The notes below the pieces were generated by a model, which worked only from the letters and a program-made list of their open reading frames with translations, did not search any database and was not told the DNA's origin. Source: JBAXGW01 sp037139195 (GTDB taxonomy: Bacteria > Bacteroidota > Bacteroidia > Bacteroidales > JAHJDW01). Taken from it: 21,178 nucleotides of DNA. Made by a program: the position numbers and the translations under genes. This document shows positions 1 to 6,009 of the stretch, piece after piece (position 1 is the first letter of the stretch; every line of letters starts with the position of its first letter). The stretch spans positions 1 to 21,178 of the forward strand of contig JBAXGW010000070.1 in the NCBI GenBank assembly GCA_037139195.1. The letters run 5' to 3'.

Positions 1-52
1 TTATTGGGTAATAATCAGCAAACTATAGTTGATTATTAATAACTTTTAAATT

Positions 53-1075
53 TTATATACTTACTATTTCTGTCCAGTTGAAAGTATCTGGTTCTTCGCC
101 AAATTGAATTCCTTGGAGTTTATTATATATTTGCGTAGATATTGGTCCTGGTTTACCATCTGGACAATATTTGTAGAATTTTTCGTTTTCTAAATCGGCA
201 ATTTGCCCAATTGGTGAAATAATAGCAGCGGTTCCACAAGCTCCTACTTCATCAAATGTTTCTAGTTCTTCAATAGCTATAGGCCTTCTTTCAACATTTA
301 AACCAATACTTTCAGCAATATGCATTATGCTTTTGTTGGTAATAGAAGGCAATATAGAAGATGATTTTGGTGTGATATAAGTGTTGTTTTTAATTCCAAA
401 GAAATTTGCTGCACCAATTTCATCTAAGTATTTTTTTTCTTTACAATCTAGATATAATGGAGAACCATAACCTAAGTCGTGAGCTTTCATCACTCCACGT
501 AAGCTTGCAGCGTAGTTTCCGCCAACTTTGATGTTTCCTGTGCCTAGTGGAGCAGCTCTATCGCTATCTCTAACTATTGCAATTTTTACTGGGTTAAAAC
601 CTTCTTTAAAGTATGGTCCAACAGGAGACACAAACACTGCAAATAAAAATTCCTTAGCAGGTTTAACTCCAACTTCAGCACCTGTCCCAATAAGCATTGG
701 ACGAATATAAAGTGCAGCACCAGTTCCATAAGGTGGAATATATGCTTTATTCAATTGGATTGCTTTCAATATTGATTGATGGAAAACTTCCTTAGGAACA
801 ACTGCCATAAAAACGCCTTCAGCAGAGTTTTTTAATCGTTCATAATTTTCTTCCCATCTAAAGATTCTAACTTGTCCGTCTTTGCCCATATATGCTTTTA
901 AGCCTTCAAAAGCTTCTTGAGCATAATGCAAACAGGTTGCAGACATGTGTATATTAATTATTTCAGATGATGTAGTTTCGATTTCACCCCATTTCCCGTC
1001 ACGAAAGTAACATCTTGTGTTATAATCTGTTTTGTAATAACCAAATGGTAAGTTTTTCCAATCTATAGCGTTCAT
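53..1075 (-). CDS. ilvE: Branched-chain amino acid aminotransferase
   Basis: This is a fold-type IV, PLP-dependent transaminase. It moves amino groups between leucine, isoleucine or valine and 2-oxoglutarate, the last step of branched-chain amino acid synthesis, in the cytosol. The 340-residue length fits the eukaryote-like BCAT group. The PLP lysine is K183 in GTGNIKVGGNYAAS, and the cofactor-binding segment DEIGAANFFGI is at 219-229. RPMLIGTG (125-132) and GACGTAAIISPIG (278-290) are typical of the family; only the first cysteine of the redox CxxC known from mammalian BCATs is present. No Shine-Dalgarno sequence precedes the start, as is usual in this phylum. It is separated from the upstream cyd operon by a terminator and appears to be transcribed alone. 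The assignment is very secure; substrate preference within the family is inferred. Confidence 0.96.
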   Translation of the reverse strand: MNAIDWKNLPFGYYKTDYNTRCYFRDGKWGEIETTSSEIINIHMSATCLHYAQEAFEGLKAYMGKDGQVRIFRWEENYERLKNSAEGVFMAVVPKEVFHQSILKAIQLNKAYIPPYGTGAALYIRPMLIGTGAEVGVKPAKEFLFAVFVSPVGPYFKEGFNPVKIAIVRDSDRAAPLGTGNIKVGGNYAASLRGVMKAHDLGYGSPLYLDCKEKKYLDEIGAANFFGIKNNTYITPKSSSILPSITNKSIMHIAESIGLNVERRPIAIEELETFDEVGACGTAAIISPIGQIADLENEKFYKYCPDGKPGPISTQIYNKLQGIQFGEEPDTFNWTEIVSI

Positions 1076-1117
1076 AATACTTGTATTTTTAAATATTAGT
1101 GGTTTGTTAACAACGGC

Positions 1118-1147
1118 TAAAATTATAAAAAAATGTTTAAAAACAAA
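1118..1147 (-). promoter_or_regulatory. Candidate ilvE promoter overlapped by a dyad
   Basis: On the minus strand there is a TTTG (1144-1147), an 18-nt spacer and TAATTTTA (1118-1125), one base off the Bacteroidota -7 box TAnnTTTG. The spacer is one short of the usual 19-21. A 12-bp inverted repeat (arms 1134-1145 and 1148-1159, one mismatch, 2-nt centre) covers the -33 side. The promoter is tentative. Confidence 0.35.
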
Positions 1148-1240
1148 TGTTTTTTAACAAATATTATATCCTTGATTGATATATTATTTTCAAGCCCTTA
1201 TTGTCGCATAAGTTAGGGGCGTTTGGATTTTGGAAATAAA

Positions 1241-1268
1241 ATAAAAAAGCCTGCAATTTGCAGGCTTT
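1241..1268 (-). terminator. Rho-independent terminator of the cyd operon
   Basis: A 10-bp perfect stem, AAAGCCTGCA pairing with TGCAGGCTTT around a 3-nt loop, is followed on the minus strand by a U-rich run (complement of the A-rich 1235-1249). It lies 17 nt after the stop of the 36-codon gene at 1285, which places that small gene inside the cyd transcript. Confidence 0.85.
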
Positions 1269-1284
1269 AACTAAGAAATATTTG

Positions 1285-1395
1285 TTATTTCGTGCTTTTT
1301 TCGTGCTTGTTTATCAGCGAAGCAATTATTCTGTAGCTTACAAATATAAATATTGGTAATGACAGAAACCAGATTATTGAATTTAAATATATCAT
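1285..1395 (-). CDS. CydX-like single-helix small protein after cydB
   Basis: This is a 36-residue open frame, ATG at 1395-1393 and TAA at 1287-1285, starting 10 nt after the cydB stop and ending 17 nt before the operon terminator. The product begins MIYLNSIIWFLSLP, continues as one hydrophobic helix (about residues 7-27, with W9 near its start) and ends in a short charged tail, INKHEKSTK. This is the size and layout of CydX, the third subunit of E. coli cytochrome bd, which is also encoded just after cydB: short N-terminus, early tryptophan, one helix, polar C-terminus containing His-Glu. I see no close sequence identity to E. coli CydX, so a role as a bd oxidase subunit is inferred from position, size and topology. 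It could be an unrelated short membrane peptide or a chance frame, but an intact frame that fills the space between cydB and the terminator argues against chance. Confidence 0.62.
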   Translation of the reverse strand: MIYLNSIIWFLSLPIFIFVSYRIIASLINKHEKSTK

Positions 1396-1405
1396 ATAAT
1401 AATTT

Positions 1406-2536
1406 TTAATAGGATTGAGGAGTATTATTTATTTCTTCTTCGTTTATGTTCTTCTTATCCATTAATCGCCAAATATAAACTATATATGCAAGTACAAATG
1501 GAACTATTAGCGAAACATAGCTCATTGTTTTTAGCGTGAAAATACTAGATGAAGCATTTTCAATAGTAAGAGAACTTTGAGGGTCGTAAATTGAAGGATA
1601 AAAGCTAGTGTTGTTTAGACCTGCTAGAAGTAATACTGCAAATACGGTGAGTACAGTGCCAGTGCCACTAAAAAACATAGCATTTATATTTTTCTTGAAA
1701 ATTGATAATCCTATACCAGCAAGAACTCCAACAACTCCTAGTAGAAAAATTACTGCAACAATAGGCATTTCAATAAGATTGTGGAAGTATTTATATTTTT
1801 CTACAAATACAAGTTTTGAAGTTGGATCATAAGCAAACCCCGAACCTAATAAAAGTGCGCCTGCAAAATATAAGAAGAAAACTAAAAATGGCAAGGTAGA
1901 ATATTTAATTTGTTTAAATGAGTTTTCAATAATTGTAGGTTCATCTGTCATTTTAATAAAATACTGCGATCCTAAAATACGAGCAAGAAAGAAAATTGCA
2001 AATCCCAATGAAAGATTTGTAAAATCGAAAGCTCCTTCTAACCCTCCAAGAGAATTACGCCAGTAAGATAAATTCATATTGTCAATTTCGAAATTTGAAC
2101 CTGTGAAAAAAGTTCCAACTGCTACTCCTATCAATATTACCCCAACAGAGCCATTGATAAAAAGAAAGGTTTCATAGGTTTTTTGTCCTAAGAAATTGCC
2201 CGCTTTTGTTCGAAATTCATAAGAAACAGCTTGAATTGTATAGCAAAATAATATTGCAATCCAGACCCAATATGCACCACCAAAACTGGTAGAGTAGAAG
2301 AGAGGGAAAGCAGCAAAAGCAGCTCCTCCAAATGTAACTAGAGTTGTATATCCTAACTCCCATTTTCTTCCCAGTATATTAACCAAAATTGATTTTTGCA
2401 TTTCTGTTTTTGCTATTGTTCCTAAAAGAGTTTGTCCGCCTTGAACAAACATTAGGAAAACTAATAAGCCACCAAGTAGGGAAACTATTACCCACCAGTA
2501 TTGTTGTAATGCTAAATGCGATAAGTTTTCAAACAT
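1406..2536 (-). CDS. cydB: Cytochrome bd quinol oxidase subunit II
   Basis: CydB is the second large membrane subunit of cytochrome bd. It pairs with CydA in the cytoplasmic membrane to oxidise quinol and reduce oxygen to water without proton pumping. The protein has 376 residues (E. coli CydB has 379) and is hydrophobic throughout, with about eight to nine helices. Family signatures are the N-terminal WWVIVSLLGGLLVFLMFVQG, the segment KWELGYTTLVTFGGAAFAAF and SYEFRTKAGN after the third helix. Its start is 3 nt after the cydA stop, so the two are translated as a pair. The C-terminus ends in a charged tail, DKKNINEEEINN. The assignment is secure. Confidence 0.96.
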   Translation of the reverse strand: MFENLSHLALQQYWWVIVSLLGGLLVFLMFVQGGQTLLGTIAKTEMQKSILVNILGRKWELGYTTLVTFGGAAFAAFPLFYSTSFGGAYWVWIAILFCYTIQAVSYEFRTKAGNFLGQKTYETFLFINGSVGVILIGVAVGTFFTGSNFEIDNMNLSYWRNSLGGLEGAFDFTNLSLGFAIFFLARILGSQYFIKMTDEPTIIENSFKQIKYSTLPFLVFFLYFAGALLLGSGFAYDPTSKLVFVEKYKYFHNLIEMPIVAVIFLLGVVGVLAGIGLSIFKKNINAMFFSGTGTVLTVFAVLLLAGLNNTSFYPSIYDPQSSLTIENASSSIFTLKTMSYVSLIVPFVLAYIVYIWRLMDKKNINEEEINNTPQSY

Positions 2537-2539
2537 ATA

Positions 2540-4075
2540 TTATTCTCCTTTAGGTCCGGTTTTAATTGCGTTAAACATAATTTTTAATTCTGCTATAAGT
2601 AGAGCTGTAAATAGTATAGTAAACATTATAAATGTAACTTTCACATTGCTAACATCAATATTAGATGTAGCTTTTCCAACTGGTAGTAAATCTTGAATAG
2701 CCCATGGTTGACGACCTACTTCGGCTACAATCCAACCAGTAACAGTTGCTATTAAGGCAAGAGGAATAGTAATGATACCTAGTTTTTGTATAAAACTTTT
2801 AGCATTGAATTTGTTTTTAAGCACTAGGAATAGCACCAATCCAAAAAATACTATAAAATAACCACCAAGTAGAATCATTATATGGAAAGAGTAAAAAGTT
2901 AATCCAACTGGAGGTATAGCATCTGTTTTGGTTTTTAAATAGCCGTAGCCAAAATGCTGAAATTTAGTTTTAAACTCAAGTAATGAAGCTTGTGTTAAGC
3001 TGTCGTTTTTCTCAAGTTTTGACATTTTATAGCGTTGAAGGGCTATTATTGCATCTTTACCTTTATCTATACGAGAATCGACTGCTTCTATATTATTTTT
3101 TTCATTGCCATTAACTAAATCAGTTATTCCCGGTACAAAAGCATTTGCATTTCTAAATGTTAAAATAGATAAAAGTTTAGGTATTTCAACCTTGAAAAAA
3201 AATGGGTTTTCTTGGTTGTCAACAGTTTTTGATGGATTAATAATTCCAAAAAGAACAAAACCAGCACCTTCTTTTCCTTGATATAAGCCTTCCATAGAGG
3301 CTAATTTCATCGGTTGATGTTTTGCAACTGTCTGAGAAGTGTAATCACCAGAAAATGCTAAAAACAATGAACTTAAAACGCCAAATGTAGCGCCAATAAT
3401 AATACTTTTAGTAGCAAATTTTAATTCTCGGTTTTTCAATAAGTACCAACATGAAATACCTACAACAACTGCTGATGCATAAACGCAGCCCGATAAAACG
3501 GTATGAATAAATTTTGAAGATGCCATTGGTGAAAAAAGAACTTCCCAAAAACTATTCATTTCGCTTCTGGCTGTGTCTGGGTTAAATGACATTCCAATAG
3601 GGTGGTTCATCCAAGCATTCGCTACTAGAATCCATAACGCAGAGATGTTTGAGCCAATAGCTACCATCCACGTTGAAAACAGATGGAAACGCTTGTTAAC
3701 TCTTTCCCATCCAAAAAACATTACAGCAAAAAAAGTTGCTTCAATAAAGAAAGCCATAATTCCTTCAATTGCTAATGGTGCACCGAAAATGTCGCCTACC
3801 ATCCATGAGTAATTCGACCAATTGGTGCCAAACTGAAATTCGAGTATTAACCCTGTTGCTACTCCAATTGCAAAGTTAATTGCAAAAATTTTCATCCAAA
3901 ACTGGGTAATTCTTTTCCATTCGGGATTCCCTGTTTTGGCATAAATAGATTCCATGATTGCCAAAAGAAAAGACAATCCGAGAGTTAATGGAACAAAGAG
4001 CCAATGATAAATTGCAGTTAATGCAAATTGCGCTCTCGACCAATCAACTAAAGTTGCGTCAATGTTTAAAAGCAT
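2540..4075 (-). CDS. cydA: Cytochrome bd quinol oxidase subunit I
   Basis: This haem-carrying subunit of cytochrome bd oxidises quinol at the periplasmic face and reduces oxygen at haem d. Of its 511 residues, those matching the E. coli haem ligands are present: H24 (E. coli H19), H191 (H186) and M400 (M393). The proton-path glutamates E104 and E112 are also present. The quinol-site K257 and E262 (in KLASMEG) correspond to K252 and E257, and the GRQPW motif is at 454-458. About 136 residues separate E262 from residue 398, as in E. coli, so this is a long Q-loop enzyme. An oddity is H398, which occupies the place of E. coli R391. The enzyme supports respiration at very low oxygen or oxygen detoxification in anaerobes of this phylum. 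It lies 2 nt after the DUF4492 gene. Confidence 0.97.
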   Translation of the reverse strand: MLLNIDATLVDWSRAQFALTAIYHWLFVPLTLGLSFLLAIMESIYAKTGNPEWKRITQFWMKIFAINFAIGVATGLILEFQFGTNWSNYSWMVGDIFGAPLAIEGIMAFFIEATFFAVMFFGWERVNKRFHLFSTWMVAIGSNISALWILVANAWMNHPIGMSFNPDTARSEMNSFWEVLFSPMASSKFIHTVLSGCVYASAVVVGISCWYLLKNRELKFATKSIIIGATFGVLSSLFLAFSGDYTSQTVAKHQPMKLASMEGLYQGKEGAGFVLFGIINPSKTVDNQENPFFFKVEIPKLLSILTFRNANAFVPGITDLVNGNEKNNIEAVDSRIDKGKDAIIALQRYKMSKLEKNDSLTQASLLEFKTKFQHFGYGYLKTKTDAIPPVGLTFYSFHIMILLGGYFIVFFGLVLFLVLKNKFNAKSFIQKLGIITIPLALIATVTGWIVAEVGRQPWAIQDLLPVGKATSNIDVSNVKVTFIMFTILFTALLIAELKIMFNAIKTGPKGE

Positions 4076-4077
4076 AA

Positions 4078-4284
4078 TTATTTTGTTTTAGTTAGAGATT
4101 CAATCACATAATTACCTTTTTCCTCATTTGTTGAAAATTTACTGTTTAAAAAATTTGGGAAAAAGAATATTTTTAAGACTATAAACATAATAAACAATTT
4201 TATTAAAATTATAATCCATAGGGTTTTACCTACAGTCATGCTTTTAAATCCATCAACGTAAAAATTAATTACATTTTTAAGCAT
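4078..4284 (-). CDS. DUF4492 small membrane protein of the cyd operon
   Basis: This is a 68-residue protein with one strong membrane helix (about 20-42). It matches what I know of the DUF4492 family: an N-terminal FYVDGFKSMTVGKTLW block, a helix rich in Ile, Leu and Phe, and the FFFPNFLNSKF exit. The family is found in Bacteroidota and some Campylobacterota, typically directly before cydA. Here its stop is 2 nt before cydA, so it is the first gene of the bd operon. Its biochemical role is not established to my knowledge. A structural or assembly role in the oxidase, as for other small bd subunits, is inferred. No promoter of the standard form was found in the 82-bp gap before it. Confidence 0.88.
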   Translation of the reverse strand: MLKNVINFYVDGFKSMTVGKTLWIIILIKLFIMFIVLKIFFFPNFLNSKFSTNEEKGNYVIESLTKTK

Positions 4285-4366
4285 ATATTCAATTATGTTT
4301 ATAAATGTAAATTTAAATTATATTATTAAAAAAAGCAAATAATTTAAGCATAAAAATACTTAAATA

Positions 4367-5314
4367 TTATTTGCACTTTAATTTATATAAATCTTTGGCT
4401 TGCGGAATTTTATATTTTATAGCTGTTAGGAGGTCGAGGCAGCCTTCGTCGTTCATTTTTATTGCAAAATATGCGTTGGCTCTGTTGAAAACTGCGTCAA
4501 TTGATTGGTTGTCGAGCTCAATTGCTTTTGTGAAATCGGCAATAGCATTGTTATAATTTTTTAAGTCGTAAAAAGCCAATCCTCTGTTAAAATAGGCATC
4601 AGGATTTTTTGTGTCGTATTTTAATACAATGTTATAGTCGGCAATAGCTTCTTCTAATAATCCAAGTTCATCGAGGTCGTATGCTCTATTGTACCTTGCT
4701 GGGAAATATGTTGAATCTATAGTAATAACTGTTGTATAAGCTCGAATTGACAATCCTAATTTTTCAATTTTATCATAGACCACCCCCAAATTATATATAG
4801 CATCAAGATGAATTGGGTTTATCTTCGTAGCTTTTAAATAATCAGCTATTGCTAAATCGTATTCTTCAATTTGATCATAAGCCAAACCACGATTGAAGTA
4901 GGTGTTTGCGTTTGTAGAATCAATTAATATTGAATTCTCGAAATCAGTAATAGCAAAAAGTAGTTCGCCCTTTTTCAAAAAACAAATACCTCTATTCGTC
5001 AAATTCCCTGAGTTTAACGAGTCTCTTTTTAAGATATATGTATAGTCATCGATTGCTTTCGAAAATTGATTTTTTTTAAAGAACAGAAAACCACGAGTTT
5101 CAATAGCTTGTAAGTAATTATTGTTTATTTTTATGGCTTTATTTATATATATAAGCGAGCTGTCTAATTTTTCTTTGTTATATAAATCAATGGCTTTTAG
5201 ATAGTATTCAATATCAGTTTGAGCAGATGCAGAAAAAGGAGCAGCTATGCTAAATAGTAATAATATTATTATTATTATTATGTTTTTTTTTAAATATAGC
5301 AACTTGTAATTCAT
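4367..5314 (-). CDS. Secreted or lipid-free periplasmic protein of eight TPRs
   Basis: The protein has 315 residues: an N-terminal signal peptide (1-32, ending SASAQ) followed by eight consecutive 34-residue tetratricopeptide repeats at 33-65, 66-99, 100-133, 134-167, 168-201, 202-235, 236-269 and 270-303, and a 12-residue tail. The repeats show the usual pattern, for example AYFNRGLAFYDLKNYNNAIAD. TPR arrays bind peptides or protein partners; no catalytic domain is present, so the partner is unknown. The signal peptide core contains six isoleucines encoded by an ATT-type repeat, next to a run of nine A on the coding strand. It has its own promoter, and the cyd operon starts 82 nt downstream on the same strand, so read-through is possible. 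Confidence 0.9.
   Translation of the reverse strand: MNYKLLYLKKNIIIIIILLLFSIAAPFSASAQTDIEYYLKAIDLYNKEKLDSSLIYINKAIKINNNYLQAIETRGFLFFKKNQFSKAIDDYTYILKRDSLNSGNLTNRGICFLKKGELLFAITDFENSILIDSTNANTYFNRGLAYDQIEEYDLAIADYLKATKINPIHLDAIYNLGVVYDKIEKLGLSIRAYTTVITIDSTYFPARYNRAYDLDELGLLEEAIADYNIVLKYDTKNPDAYFNRGLAFYDLKNYNNAIADFTKAIELDNQSIDAVFNRANAYFAIKMNDEGCLDLLTAIKYKIPQAKDLYKLKCK
5263..5291 (-). repeat. ATT microsatellite and A9 run at the start of the TPR gene
   Basis: A trinucleotide run (about six ATT units, 5263-5280) codes for isoleucines in the signal peptide. A nine-base homopolymer (5283-5291) codes for two lysines just before it. Both could slip: the first without changing the frame, the second with a frameshift. 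Confidence 0.8.
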
Positions 5315-5339
5315 CTTTTAAAAGGCTTTTATTAGTATT

Positions 5340-5370
5340 CAAAGATAAATAATTTTGAATAGCAATCAAA
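5340..5370 (-). promoter_or_regulatory. Promoter of the TPR gene
   Basis: Read on the minus strand, TTTG (5367-5370), a 19-nt spacer and TATCTTTG (5340-5347) match the Bacteroidota sigma-ABfr consensus TTTG-N19-21-TAnnTTTG exactly. Expected transcript start is about 20 nt before the ATG at 5314. Confidence 0.8.
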
Positions 5371-5381
5371 AATACACCCAA

Positions 5382-5957
5382 TTAAAAACCCATTAATTGA
5401 CGAACTTTATCCGTATTATTTTTAGAAGTCAAGAGTTCTAATAGTAAAAATGCAACATTTACTGCAGTTGATGGGTTCCAGGATGTAATAATATTGTCGT
5501 CAATTACAATTGGTTGATTTATAACATTTACTCCAAATTCTTTTAATGCATTTCTTCTTACCGGATTGTTATAAGTAGTAGCTGTTTTCCCTTTGAGAAC
5601 ACCGCTCTTTCCTAAGGGTAAAGCTCCAACACAGATTGTTGCAATAAATTTATTGTTAATTCGGAATTCTCTGATTAAATCAAGAAATCTATTATCATAA
5701 GCATCCTTATAAAAGCCGTAATCTTCAAACCCGCCAGGAATTGCTAATGCGTCAAAATTATTTACGTCTATTTCATTAATTAAAAAATCAACAATAAATT
5801 TTTGATTAAAAGAGCTTTTGATTTCTTTTCTCAAACCACAAGTGAAAAGCTCTGTAGAGCAATCGCCCTCAATATTATTCCATCCTATAACATCAATAAA
5901 GACACTAGCTTCAAATATCTCGAAGCCCTCAGCCAATAATAATAAAACTTTTTTCAT
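5382..5957 (-). CDS. DJ-1/PfpI (ThiJ) family protein
   Basis: This 191-residue cytosolic protein has the flavodoxin-like DJ-1/PfpI fold. The nucleophile-elbow cysteine is C109 in IATICVGALPLGKSG, and E16 in AEGFEIFEA matches the glutamate that lowers the cysteine pKa in DJ-1. The loop ALAIPGG at 70-76 is also typical. Following the cysteine, the sequence TTYNNP has asparagine where several relatives have a histidine, so a protease-type triad is unlikely. Members act as deglycases, glyoxalases, chaperones or oxidative-stress sensors; which applies here cannot be told. It has its own promoter immediately after the TonB receptor gene and seems to be monocistronic. Confidence 0.88.
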   Translation of the reverse strand: MKKVLLLLAEGFEIFEASVFIDVIGWNNIEGDCSTELFTCGLRKEIKSSFNQKFIVDFLINEIDVNNFDALAIPGGFEDYGFYKDAYDNRFLDLIREFRINNKFIATICVGALPLGKSGVLKGKTATTYNNPVRRNALKEFGVNVINQPIVIDDNIITSWNPSTAVNVAFLLLELLTSKNNTDKVRQLMGF

Positions 5958-5978
5958 AACCTTTTAACTGTTGAAATT

Positions 5979-6009
5979 CAAAGATATATAAATTTAAATA
6001 ACAAACAAA
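5979..6009 (-). promoter_or_regulatory. Promoter of the DJ-1/PfpI gene
   Basis: On the minus strand, TTTG (6006-6009), a 19-nt spacer and TATCTTTG (5979-5986) give a perfect Bacteroidota promoter. The -33 box ends one base after the stop codon of the receptor gene (6010), so the two genes are abutting but separately initiated. Confidence 0.8.

Noticed and set aside
10..37. Inverted repeat AATAATCA/TGATTATT after ilvE considered as terminator
   Set aside because: The loop is long, the stem is AT-only at its outer part, and no U-tract follows on the minus strand.
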